Below the pieces are notes generated by a model. The model saw nothing but the letters and a program-made list of their open reading frames with translations, did no database searches and had not been told where the DNA came from. Shown here piece after piece: positions 1 to 10,543 of a stretch of DNA of 64,000 nt (within the stretch, counting starts at the first letter, position 1; each line of letters starts with the position of its first letter). The stretch lies in the NCBI GenBank assembly GCA_023101885.1, contig JALPQD010000388.1, positions 1,009,001 through 1,073,000 of the forward strand, written 5' to 3'. The DNA comes from Typhlomys cinereus. Lineage: Eukaryota > Chordata > Mammalia > Rodentia > Platacanthomyidae. A program made the translations under genes and the position numbers.

Positions 1-2770
1 TGTTTTCACTGAAATCAAAGAAATCATTCCACAATATACCCAATGTCACGCTGAGCAAAAATTGTGCTTTCCATTGTTGTTTCCATTGTTTGCTTTAATC
101 ATTAGGCTAGTTCTGAGCATAACAAAGTTGAATTGGAAATGGTTTCTTATTAATGATTAACAATGGTTAGATTGAAATGTTAGAAGGGAACTGGGATAAA
201 ACATAAGGTACCATATGTGCAGCAGCTTGAAGTAAAAAACAAAGCATGTCATATTTTCTTTATGCTGCGGACAAAATTCTGTCTATTAATAAGGACCTAC
301 AAAGTCCTCTCTTCATTCGTGACATGGTATTATTCTCTCTCTGCATACTAGTAAACTAATTTGTGTCGAATAACCTTTGCATTAATGGTTCCTTAAGCCT
401 GAAAAACATCTTTCTATAATTTTAATAACAAAAGTCCTCCTTCCAGTTCAGATATCTCCTTAATTGTTACTTTCTTAATAAGTTTCATCTCCATACCTAG
501 CCTTGGATTACTATTTTTTTCACCTTTTAAATTCATTTTATTACACCTACTATGTCCTATCATATAATTTGAAAATTGATTTATTTCCCTATTATCTTTC
601 TCGCCCACTGAGTTTCTCTCATAATAACACTTTCAGGGTCAAACAAAATGTGTGCTTCATGGTGGAACTCACAGTAAATACTTTTAAATGCATGTAAAAA
701 GTCTAATTGATAAAAGACAATGAAATACAGGATAATTCATCAGAAATAAGTCTTGTAAAGCATAAAGGTCTTGTGAATTGAGTCAAAGTTTATCTTAAAG
801 CATCTAAAAACATCCATGGTAATATGTTGTTGAGTTAAGCCACTAAAATTGTGAGCTAAATAAATCTTTTTGCCTATCCTTTACTCATTTTCTGCTTGTA
901 TTTATTTGTATTCTTTATTAAGTAGAAAATGGACTTCCTGTTAAGGTAAATGTACATGAATATTCAGCCAAAAATTGACCATTATAAATGCATACATTTT
1001 ATAATAGTTTTTCAATGTCTACAACTATTTCCTTCCCTTTATATATTTGTATTACAAGATGCCAAGTTACTTAAGAAAAAAGGCAATATTTTTGGTTCTG
1101 ACCTATCTCCTCTGGGATGGTATTTGAATACCAGTTGCAAAGTATTTTGGATGTAAAAGAAAACCTAAATACAATATTATGAAGGAGTTGTGTTTGCTAA
1201 GTTGCTGTGTGTGATAGCTTTTAGAAGTTTTTGTATTGTCATAGTCTATTCTTAACTCTTTGTGTGGTACTAAATCAATAAGAGTTAGCTCAAAGAACAA
1301 GAGGTCATATCCAATGTTCATGCTAAGGAGGTCAAAGCTTTCCATGGAAAGCATAAGAACTTTCATAGCTGCATGCACAGTGGACCTTATAAATAAATAC
1401 TCCACTTCCTTCATTCCTTTTCCACACATAAACTTCTGCCAGCTCACAAACATTTTCAAGATTCTTGGATAGAATAAGGCTGATTTACCCTAATGTACTT
1501 TCATGTCATCATGGACTCCAGTTTTCCATTTTTATGTTTAAGAGATTAAAGACTTTCTTGTTTCTGTAATTATCTCGTACTTAGCCTTTCTGTGTGCTAA
1601 AATAATAGACAAAAGAGAAAGCTAAGTTTTGGATGTGTCAGGGTTGCTAGCTTCATAAAGACATTCTTATATAAAGCATCAATTAGGAGCTTTGAGTTTC
1701 TTTTGCTAGTTTGTAAAGGTGTGGGATTTCTGTCACTTTGTTTGACCATAGTATTAAATGCACACTTCACTAGCAATATTACTGGTAATATTAGTAAGTA
1801 ATTATTGGTGCATACACATACATGGATGCTTACCTAAAGGAAATCAATTAGATCTCAAATATCACAGAGAACCTATAAGGAAACATAAATTAATTTTCTT
1901 GATTAATACTAAAAATACTGTACTGTTTAATTTCAACAATTCTATTTTATTTCAGCAGAAAGTCATTGTAAGATTTCCATTTTTATTTTTAGCAGGAGTC
2001 CTTCTGATGAGCTATCAGCAATCTAAAGAGGAATGTGATTTTAAAAGATAAAATGTCACCCTTCCCCTAGCAAGCAGCAGAATCATTTAAGGAGCAGAGC
2101 TAATTTTATTTCTTTTTTTTTTATAGACTACATTTACTACATTCAGCCCCAGGGTAATTACAGTCATACAGAACCTTAAAAACAATTTCAGCATGACTTT
2201 TAAGGACAATTCTATCCACTTTCATTATAGAAACTCAACAGCATTCTTCGTCCTTTAAATTACTCTCAAAATAAAAAAAAACTGTTTCTGTGGCAAGTTT
2301 GGTGGCATAATTTGTAAAATGCAGCATTTTGGGCTGAGACAATTATTTCTTGTCCTTAATTATGTTGAAGCCTTCTCAGAATCTATTTTCAGATCCATGG
2401 TGATTAGAATAGTGGAAAAGTTTTATTTTTTTAATGTCAAGATGTCACATCATTACAGTTTCACTTCCTCTAAACAAACACTATCTAGTCTTAAAGTTGA
2501 AAAGTGAGCAAATTATTATTTAAAAAGCACATTTGTTAAATGCCTCTGGCCACCATGCAACAGGCCTTGGTGATATTCATAATACAAAGATAAAGAAAAA
2601 GTGATTCTTCCATTGGGGAAATTAGCCTTACTTTAGAGAGTAGGCAAAAATCACAATAAATCTCTGAAATAGAATGGTACACATCCTTGTTACTGTAAAC
2701 TAGAACAACCCCCCCAAAAGGGGGAAGTGAATAGATCAATAAGGAAGATAACCAATAAACCTATAGGTTG
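1..2770. other. AT-rich region, no gene recognised
   Basis: The open frames here are short (under 120 codons), overlap on both strands and show no recognisable domain. I see no SINE head, LTR ends or L1 homology that I can support. It is best read as single-copy intergenic sequence or repeats too old to recognise by eye. Confidence 0.6.
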
Positions 2771-2839
2771 GAAGACAGTTCATCAAACTGCTCTGTAGGT
2801 ACCTGTTGTTATACACATAGAGTGGGAACTTGCAGTGAA

Positions 2840-3115
2840 AACCTTTGGGTCTAAAGCTGGATGAATGAAGGGAAATGCACATATCATTGGAATGGCCTGA
2901 AGAGAGGTAACTTGATATGCCAAGGAGACTTGGGCCGCCACAGGAGTAGACCAGCCAGAGTGAACCCTGGGGTCCACAGAATCATACAAGTGGAAAGGAG
3001 TAGGAGGGTATGACGAAGGGAGGGGAGGGGTTGCGGGAGAGGGAGGAAAGCTGGGATGAATACTCAGTATATTTGTATAAATAGAAAAAAATTAAAATGG
3101 GAGAAAAAAACTGAA
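2840..3115 (+). mobile_element. Old L1 3' end fragment
   Basis: The segment contains a purine-rich stretch (about 2996-3055) and ends in an A-rich tail near 3080-3115, the arrangement of a rodent L1 3'UTR. The phrase around 2944-2970 (an ACAGGAGTAGACCA motif followed by AGAGTGAACCCT) recurs in reverse complement at about 25990-26030, so both are copies of one family. It differs from the younger L1 3'UTRs in this window, suggesting an older subfamily. The left boundary is uncertain. Confidence 0.55.
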
Positions 3116-4029
3116 ATAATATTGAGGCTGAGTGGTGCTTCCACAAATGGCATGCATCCATACACTACACTATCATGAGTCAAATTGAATGCAATGCTGC
3201 CTATATAAATGTGTATTTTACAGAGTCAGGCTAATATCTGCATCTAAGATGTTTAATTTTATTTACATTTTTTTCCTATAAGAAGTAGAAACAGCTCCAG
3301 TGGACATTAGAGGTTCAAGTGTGGTTCATGCACCTCTTTGCATCTCTGAACAGTATGAGATGTCTCTTAACTATTGAAATACTTACTTCTCCCTGGGTAG
3401 TGGCCATAGAAGCTTAACAAACTCTTGGCACGCTCCATTTCCCTCAGTACTGACAGAGTTTCAGGCAATGTCTAGAGGAACTTTGGGTATAGAGACAAGT
3501 TTTCTTCTTGGCCTTTAGATGTTTATTACTCAAAGAGCTAAATAATAACAAAGGGAAATATAAAAGTTTGTTGATTTGTGTGAATTAAGTTTCTCCATGA
3601 TCAGTGGTAATTGTGTGACAAATTTTCTTCTCACTCATAATTAACTGAGATTTTGAAGTTTGCAAATTGGATTTCTACTCAGACAATTAAGCAAAGTTAC
3701 CAAAAGTTTGAAATGTACTGGGAAACATTTTAAAAGACCATTAAGGTAATCAAATGACTTGATCCAAATTTCTTTTCTAAAATGTTGCTTTCTTCATGGG
3801 AATGATGGGTAAAAAGAGGAAAATTATGTTCATGGTAATTAAAGTTGAGAATTGGCAAGACATATCATTTTCTAACCATGCCCTGAAATTGTTGGTTTAT
3901 CAGAGGTATAAAGAATTATTGATCAATTTTGAAAAGCCTGAAAATTCAGAAGTGATTGTAGTGTGCAGAAAGTCAGAGAAGGTCTTCTAAGTTACTTTTT
4001 ATTTCTTAAAATGATATTATTATATCATG
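3116..4029. other. Unassigned sequence
   Basis: AT-rich. No open frame longer than 64 codons, no repeat ends and no RNA gene signature seen. Confidence 0.5.
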
Positions 4030-4034
4030 TATTA

Positions 4035-4178
4035 GTTGTCGGATGTGATAAGAAGAGCTGTAGCTCTGAGAACAACTTTCAAAAGTCAGTCCTCTTCCAC
4101 TAAGAGGGCTTCCAGGAATAGAATTCAGGTCTCCAGATTTACAAACAGGCACACTGAGCTATCTCACCAGCCCCTTAT
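4035..4178 (-). mobile_element. Old B2-like SINE fragment, minus strand
   Basis: Read on the minus strand it opens with a GGGCTGGTGAGATAGCTCAG-type head near 4176 and is followed by a box-B-like stretch (ACCTGAATTCTATTCC, about 4120-4135). This is the tRNA-derived head of rodent B2-class SINEs. It is diverged and has no clear tail or TSD. Confidence 0.65.
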
Positions 4179-4845
4179 ATTTCAAGGTGTTGATGATGAT
4201 AACGCCTTCATTTCATTACCACAAGAATCTAAAATCATTTTTTTTGTTTTAAACCAAGGAAAGAAAGGGTGTTTAATAAAAACAGAATAAAATTACAAAA
4301 AAAGAACACTATGATTTCTTTCCTATTTTACCTCAGCCAATTTGAAGTAACCTAATTTTTATCGAAATCCATTTCAGGTTTTTATATCAGAGGAAGGAAA
4401 AAGAAAATATGCTGAAGGTGTAGCAAGCCTAAAATCCCAATAGAAGTAGTGGTTTCCTAGGTATCAATCCATATTCATTGTATGTCACTCACTGTGGCCA
4501 AAAGCTCAAAGACAAGTTGTTGGGGTCAAAGGGGAAAAAAAAAAAAAGAGTATGTTTTTCATAAAGTCTTCAAACAAAGAAACTGGACAGAAACTATGAC
4601 TAGCAAAGACACCATCTTTAAGCAAAAAGCTATGATGAGGCTGAGACTAAGGTAGCTACATATATTTTCAAGGGTCTGTTATCGTTACCTGACTCTTATT
4701 ACATGGTGGCCACCAGATATTGTAGATTCTGTACACTGAAGGAAGATGACCAATGAAAAAGCCTATGACTTATTTATTTTTCACATATTTTCTCAGAAAC
4801 AGTTAATTTTGAGATTTCCTATTACTTTAAAAACTACCTTCTTTC

Positions 4846-5045
4846 TTGGCTGGCAAGACAGCTCAACAGATACGGAGTTTACTTGCAAACCTGGTAAACC
4901 CGAGTTTAATCCTCAGAAGCCTACATTGTAGAAGGAGAGAAATGACTTATGAAAACTGTCCTCTGACCTCCCCCTTGAATCATGACATGAATATGCTCTC
5001 TCTCCTTTCTCTTTGTTGTATGAATAAATACAATATTAAAATAAA
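4846..5045 (+). mobile_element. Old B2/B3-like SINE
   Basis: The head GGCTGGCAAGACAGCTCAAC (4846 on) is followed by a degraded box B (GAGTTTAATCC, about 4902-4912). A body resembling mouse B2/B3 follows (GTAGAAGGAGAGAAATGACT and GTCCTCTGACCTCC), then an AATAAATAC...AAAATAAAA tail. The body matches the SINE near 60225-60250 and 60795-60840. Confidence 0.65.
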
Positions 5046-5689
5046 ATGTAACCTTCCTTTCCCTAGGGAACAAAGGAAGGCAGGGAAAAAATACCATTTA
5101 ATTCCATTTTTTTCTGTGGGACAAGGAACTACTTAAACACATACAGACAAACACAAAATCAAACAAAAACATTCCCTTGAAAAAACAGGAGAGATAACAT
5201 TCTCAAGAGAATACTTTATAAGGTAATTTCAGTCAGAGTTCTAACCTCTAAAATTAATGGCTTTCAAGTGCAACCAAAAGCATGTGGAGTTAGAGTACTT
5301 ATGCCTAGTTCTTCCTTCTGTATCAATGCAATATAAACAAAAAAAATTAAAACAAAGCAATCTTTTTCAGTCTTTATTTTAACTTAAAAATTTTGTAAAT
5401 GCTGCAAACATATCATCTACTAACTTGTAATGCAATAGTTTCAGCAGGTATGAAGGAGGCTCCTATTTTACAGATGAGGAAAGAGTTGAGATTCCCTTCA
5501 ACATGCCACACTCCTGTGTTTCATGAGTGTCATACCCAAGATTCACATACAAATCTTTGTTTATGAAACTTGGACTCTTAAACTAGTCCCTAGTTTAAGA
5601 GAAGGGAATTACATGGGAGCATTTTTTTTTCAGTTTACTTAAAATTCAAATTCTATAGTCCCTACTTCCTAAGGAGGGCTTATTTTGTT
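5046..5689. other. Unassigned sequence
   Basis: AT-rich spacer with no recognisable gene or repeat ends before the L1-A junction. Confidence 0.5.
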
Positions 5690-5705
5690 AAAAAAATTAA
5701 TGTGG

Positions 5706-6014
5706 GGGGCTGGAGAGGTGGCTCAGGGGTTAAGCCTCCGCCTTGCAGGCGGAAGGTCCTGAGTTCGGATCCCAGATCCCATGTATAGACGCCAGGCGGA
5801 AGCGGGGCGGCCTGCGCTTCTGGTCCTGGTAGGGCGGAGCCTGTGAATCCCGGGGCAGAAGGAGATGGAGGCGTCCATGGTGGTTCACGAATTCGTCCGT
5901 GGTTCTACACACACACACACACACACACACACGCAGACATGCAGACACACAGACACACGCACACGCACATACACACGCACATGCACACAGTTGAATAAAT
6001 AATAATAATAATAA
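5706..6014 (+). mobile_element. Young B2-head SINE, copy 1 (in L1-A)
   Basis: This is a tRNA-derived pol III SINE. Box A-like TGGCTCAGGGG lies at 5719-5729 and box B-like GTTCGGATCC at 5763-5772. The body is CpG-rich (about 5785-5905), followed by a (CA)n-rich stretch (5908-5990) and a tail of (AAT)n plus A. It is flanked by 16-bp TSDs (AAAAAAATTAATGTGG at 5690-5705 and 6015-6030), so both ends are defined. The first 70 bases resemble mouse B2, but the body does not. Six similar copies occur in the window. Confidence 0.9.
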
Positions 6015-6856
6015 AAAAAAATTAATGTGGTACATTTATACAATGGAATATTACTCAGTCATCAAAAAGATGAATTAATGAAATTTGCCAGGAAATGGAT
6101 GGAATTAGAAAAAAATTATACTGAGCGGAGTATCTCAGACACAGAAAATTAAGGGCCATATGTACTCCCTAATAGGTGGATCCTAGTACCAAACCCACTT
6201 AGTGACACATTCAAAGATAAATCTCTGTAATACCTACAGTAATTGCAAAGATAATAAACAGGAGGGAAGGGGAAGGAGGGCCCTACCAAAAAACAAGGAA
6301 TGAGGGGATCATGCTACAGCAGAGAAAATAAGCCACCATCAAGTACTGCAAATAAGTAGTGAGACATTTGGTTAAGCTCACTCACTTTCCTTCCTGGTGA
6401 CTTACAACTGAGGGGGCTTGATCTCACCAGTCAGGGAGGGCATAGAGACTGGCAAATACATGGTAACTATTCAGCAAATGGGAAACTGACCACCCTCACC
6501 ATGGTTTTCTACTCTTATTCCATCTACCTTTGAATCTACTCTTATAGCAAGACTCTATTTTAACAGGCTTTTATCTCTGGCTAGGAGGAGACATCCAATA
6601 CCCATCAGGATGGAGCTGAGGGCAGTGCAGGAACAGCAAAACTGGAAGTCAAAAAAAACCATAATTCAGAACATCAGATGCTCCATTCTTATCCAACCAT
6701 TCTGGTGGATAAGATCCCAGCATGGCAGAATATTGTTCTATGGAAACAATTTCTGGAAAAGGGACATGGCATTATTTGATATAAATAAGAAAAAAAATAA
6801 CTAAAATATGGGAATTGTATCTCTGCCTAGTTGGGGCCCTGAAGCCTGCTCCCTGA

Positions 6857-6944
6857 GGAATGTCACAGTAATCCTCATGGGCAGATGCTAGGAATTTCTT
6901 GGAATGTCACAGTAATGCCCATGGGCAGGTGCTGGGATTTCCTC
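6857..6944 (+). repeat. Two 44-bp direct repeats in ERV-1
   Basis: Units 6857-6900 and 6901-6944 both start GGAATGTCACAGTAAT and are exactly 44 bases apart. Duplicated units of this size are common in retroviral U3 enhancers, but the 3' LTR of this element does not contain them, so an enhancer role is only a guess. Confidence 0.85.
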
Positions 6945-7195
6945 CCTAGATAATTTAAGTTTTGTCTCTGGCAGAAGGAATTCTTTTGGGAATTGGGTAT
7001 GCCTCTACCTGTTTTTAGGGTTTTTTTGGGACTAGCTTCCTGCTCTCTGATCTAGAGAAAAAGCCTGCTTTTTAACTTTAAGTCAAATTCTAAATAGAGA
7101 TTTCATGTCTAGTCACTCACAATAAGTAGACTTGTTATCCAGAATGCATACACTGATTTTAAAGAAATTAGAGAGCAACTTCAAGAGTTGTAAAA

Positions 7196-7222
7196 CATAG
7201 GTGGGTAAAATTCCCACCTATG
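7196..7222. repeat. Small perfect stem-loop
   Basis: CATAGGTGGG (7196-7205) and its exact reverse complement (7213-7222) are separated by 7 bases inside ERV-1. It could form a 10-bp hairpin. No function is known to me. Confidence 0.7.
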
Positions 7223-7641
7223 AACTAACTCAGAAATTCCAGAAGTATGAGACTATGCTATCTGCTCACTAGAACTTTAAAAGGAACCGTGATACCCCTC
7301 TTACCCTGGCTGAAGGCCAAGGAAGAGACCATCATGTCAGAAAGTATAGAAGCTAAGACTATCTACTGGAGATGGTATTTGCAATCCAAACTGGGAGAAT
7401 CCATGTCGGTAGCAAAGGGTGCCCTATCTTCCCTTTCACAAACAGCACTCTTATGGGAAATCACAGAGATGGACCATCTAAGTGCACCCCTACCAATTAT
7501 TGCCTCCGCCTCAAAAGAAACACCCTTGGTGATATAGGGTTCAACAGAATGGATCCTGGGTTTGGAGAATGCATGGTTCATGGATGGGTCATCAACAACT
7601 GATGGCAATATACATCTGGAATTCCTTAAAGGAAGACATTA

Positions 7642-7752
7642 AAGGAATGGATGGCCACTATCATAGGAGGAATTATTCTTTTAATAATTATATTGCTTAA
7701 GTGTTTCCTTCAGCACATCTCTCAGCAGTGGTCCATCAACAAGACTCTATAG
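7642..7752 (+). pseudogene. env transmembrane C-terminus remnant of ERV-1
   Basis: A frame from 7642 to the stop at 7750-7752 encodes a Trp-Met entry, then about 20 hydrophobic residues rich in Ile and Leu, then a short polar tail with Gln, His and Lys. This is the layout of a retroviral envelope membrane anchor and cytoplasmic tail. An in-frame stop lies just upstream (7627-7629) and the preceding sequence is open in other frames (7247-7537 and 7372-7602), so the env gene is frame-broken. The same segment is recognisable on the minus strand in ERV-2. Confidence 0.6.
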
Positions 7753-7974
7753 GAGCTTAAAACAATGACAACTATGTGGGTTCAGCCCAATGGCTATCTG
7801 GTGAAGCATTATAGATTAGATAGAATTGGAAATACTGGGAGAATGGTTTTGTTAAGTGCTTTTACCCTCAAGCAATGGGTTAAGTTCTTGAAAAAAATGT
7901 CCTTCCTGAAGGTGATTGCTGACTAGGAAGTTATATGTCTATTTGTCAGTGCAACATTCTTTACCCCAAAATTT

Positions 7975-7990
7975 TCTGTATAAAAGCTGT
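7975..7990 (+). promoter_or_regulatory. Probable TATA box of the ERV-1 3' LTR
   Basis: CTGTATAAAAGC lies about 125 bases before the CA end of the element, a normal place for a U3/R boundary. A nearby AGTAAA at about 8001-8006 may serve as a weak polyadenylation signal. Activity cannot be judged. Confidence 0.5.
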
Positions 7991-8689
7991 CACAAAAGTT
8001 TCAGTAAATGGGTCCAGATTCGCTCAGCCTAGAGAGTTGCATGTTTCTGTTCTCCACCTGGTCTGGGGGAGCCCTGGTTTCAAAGCTGTGACTCTGGTCT
8101 GCGGCAATCAGAGACCCTACATTAACCACCTGGAACCAGACCAGCCTAATCTCTCCCCATCCTAAAGCTCAGGGAAATATCCAGAAGAGGGGGTTGTAAG
8201 ATTGTAAGAGTCTAAAGATGAGGAGGGGCAATGATATGCAAGATACTCCACACAAGTTAAGGCCAAAGTAACCATAATAGTACTTTGCATGACCTGCACA
8301 ATGACTGACATAGCATTGACCCCTCAAAGTCTAGCATGGATCACAGGCACTAGGATTCTTAGAAGCAAGGGATTAACAGCCACAATAGTGTTCCTATACT
8401 AAAGGGAAACACAAAAAAGAGCTCTAGGCAATGCTACTGAGTCCTTACACCTCATTAGAGTGGAGGACCCAGAGGGAAGCTTGACATGCACAGTAAAAGA
8501 TGCTCCAGGGATTGGGGGGGGGGAAGAGGTTAATGAGAGAAAGGGAGGGAGGGGGCAAAAGAAGGGGAAGAGGGGGGAGGGTGCAAGGGGTCCAGGGAGG
8601 GGTGGAGGGATGCAATGGACCGGGGTACATATTAAGTTTGTATGAGTGGAAAAAATAAATTAATAAAAAAATAAAATAATTTAAAAAAT

Positions 8690-10376
8690 TCTTACATTTG
8701 AGTAAATAGCCAAGGGGACTTTATCCACACCTGTTGTAATAGGCTTATTATACTATACCAGAAAGACAGGGCTCAACTCTGAATACAGCAAAAGCAGATG
8801 GGGACTTTTAGGTAAGGTACAAGGTGAGAGATTTGGTAAACGGAAATTACTAAGAAGAGAGGTTAAGGCCAGAAGGTTCTGTTAACTAGAACTGGAATTT
8901 CATGCTTAAAGTAGGATAAGGAGTGAAGACAATAAACACACAGGGAATAAGGAACTTGATTAGATACCAAAGTGGGAGATTTTCACCAAACTGATAGGAA
9001 CTGATAGTTCCAGTTTGTTTTCAACTTGCTGATAAATATACAATACACAATCAAATTAGGAGACAAATGAATTTATTCATGTCCTGAGGTTCTGGTTTCA
9101 TTTGATAGCCCAGATTGACAGGCAAGTTCATACCAACCTTTGGGGAAATGTTGAGAGAGGAGCAAACATTCTCACTTGCCAGCTTGCCAATGTATGCTAA
9201 AGTATACCAAGAGATATCACACTATTTACTAGCTCTCTCCATCCTATCTACCTTTCCAGGGCATATTCCACTATGGGTTGGCTCTTCCTACATCAATTAA
9301 ATAATTTCATGCTGGCTTGCCTTAACTACTAGCTCTTCACAGTTATACCATAGCCTCAGTCTCCAATTCTCAAGTTGATACCTCCATCTAACTAGCACAC
9401 TGACTGCTGATCAGATATCTCACTAAAATAAAGCTACTGGTGTGAAAGATTGGACAGAAGTCAAAATTTATTCAAGAACCAAGTTTAGACTGGAAACAAA
9501 GCTCAGAAATAGATCTCTTGTGTAGTATTTCAAATAAATGAGACTCAGAGGAATCTGAGTAATGTTTAGATAAGAGAACATGTGACTTTATCTCATCTTG
9601 CTCAGAAGATCTTTCCTCTGCTCTAAATGATGTAAATCTTTTCTCATTTATGTGTGTTATGGCCACTAAAAAATAATCAAAGCAATGTTTTGACTTAGTA
9701 ACAAAGCACATTGCTTTGGTGTGGCAAGTCCTTAGTCATTTAATGAGAAGGACTTCCAGAAAATTAAAGATTAATGTTTATGACAAATTATAAATTCAGC
9801 TTCTGAATTAGCCATTGAAAAAGATATATAGATATTCCCTTCCAAGAATCCTTTAGTGGAGAGTAAGGACAGAAGTGGCTACCTGATAGATTCCTGCCAT
9901 CTTTGAGTATCTCTGGTAGCATCATGCATGTGAGTGACAGAACAGGTGCTTCTTCCTAGAGCAGACCATGGAGGATGTGGTGTTCTGGGATAATCTCAAA
10001 GGCCCTGCTGAGCAATGGGCACAAAGCTTTGCTCAATGTGCCCTATTATGAGGACTTTGCTGCTGTCATCCAGTCATTCAGGTTTACTCACCATGTTGCG
10101 ATGAGGACTTTGAGGATGATATCTGGACATCCAGCTTTGAGTGCAAAGTCTTCTTTACATCTTTCATATCAGATTGGCTATAAGATAGCAGAGACCCAAA
10201 AAGCAACAGAGGGGTCAGGCTTCAGCTCTCAATGCCACTCTGCTGGAGACAAAATAGAAATGCTAATTTGGAATGTTGTAGGCTGATACTGAAGAAAGCC
10301 TGAAGAATTGACGCTACATTGAAGAGTGGAAAACTTACAAAAGGTAGTATGATTCAGTCAAGTTTACAGTCAAATT
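8690..10376. other. Unassigned sequence
   Basis: No gene is recognised. The stretch 9966-10330 is somewhat less AT-rich and keeps a 103-codon frame (9975-10286). I looked for a processed pseudogene but could not assign a parent gene. Confidence 0.5.
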
Positions 10377-10543
10377 GCTAATAGCATAAGTTGAGAAAGA
10401 ATCTGTCCTCTTTATGACGAGACGTGGTAAAAAATTTGATTCTGTGGACAAGTATACGATTGTAATGTCATGTTTGAGAATCAAATTTTTTACCACATCT
10501 CGTCATAAAGAGGACAGATTCTTTCTCAACTTATGCTATTAGC
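10377..10543. repeat. Near-perfect palindrome, 67-bp arms and 33-bp loop
   Basis: The left arm 10377-10443 (starting GCTAATAGCATAAG) and right arm 10477-10543 (ending CTTATGCTATTAGC) are reverse complements over 67 bases with one mismatch, a GACGTGG/GATGTGG C-to-T difference of CpG-decay type. The 33-bp spacer is 10444-10476. The arms match no SINE, L1 or LTR in the window, and I see no TA or other duplication immediately outside them, so it is not an obvious DNA transposon. Transcribed, it would fold into a long hairpin RNA. Confidence 0.95.

Larger units (their letters stand above)
6679..8106 (+). mobile_element. ERV-1: class II-like ERV remnant inside the L1-A 3'UTR
   Basis: The L1-A 3'UTR is interrupted exactly where a 6-bp duplication ATCAGA occurs (6673-6678 and 8107-8112). 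The inserted DNA begins with TG and ends with CA, as retroviral integrations do. Six-base duplications are typical of class II (ERVK/beta-like) elements. Inside are a remnant of an envelope transmembrane end (about 7642-7752) and, downstream, what is probably the 3' LTR, with a TATA box at 7979. I could not find a matching 5' LTR at the left end, so it is probably deleted or rearranged. The env tail shares a block with ERV-2 (41578-41640), so the two are related. No long frame survives. Confidence 0.75.
5690..8689 (+). mobile_element. L1-A: 5'-truncated LINE-1 with nested SINE and ERV
   Basis: L1 sequence begins at about 5690 within the last part of ORF2 (6015-6190 matches the L1-C ORF2 end at 19070-19230). 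It continues through the 3'UTR to a G-rich tract (about 8509-8605) and an A-rich tail (8648-8689). It is split twice: a SINE at 5706-6014 and an ERV remnant at 6679-8106. Its 3'UTR wording (for example the ACATTAACCACCTGGAACCAGA stretch after 8117) is shared with L1-D and differs from L1-B, L1-C and L1-F, so it belongs to the older of two L1 groups here. Truncation at the 5' end is the usual outcome of target-primed reverse transcription. It cannot encode protein. Confidence 0.88.

Noticed and set aside
5719..5772. Box A and box B promoter motifs resembling a tRNA gene.
   Set aside because: They belong to the head of a SINE with TSDs and a tail. No cloverleaf with an anticodon arm is preserved.
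5730..6035. Frames of about 60-160 codons rich in Cys/Val/Cys over the SINE copies (here and at 35247-35606, 53177-53647, 58993-59325).
   Set aside because: They are antisense readings of the SINE body and its CA repeat. They recur wherever the SINE occurs and follow repeat copies rather than genes.
9975..10286. A 103-codon frame with a possible processed-pseudogene look (an alternative start context ACCATGGAGG near 9966).
   Set aside because: I could not match any frame to a known protein, and there is no poly(A) tail or TSD. Left as unassigned.
10377..10543. Interpretation of the palindrome as a mariner/Tc1 MITE.
   Set aside because: No TA duplication lies at the outer ends and the terminal bases do not match the mariner-type ends I know. 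The origin is left open.
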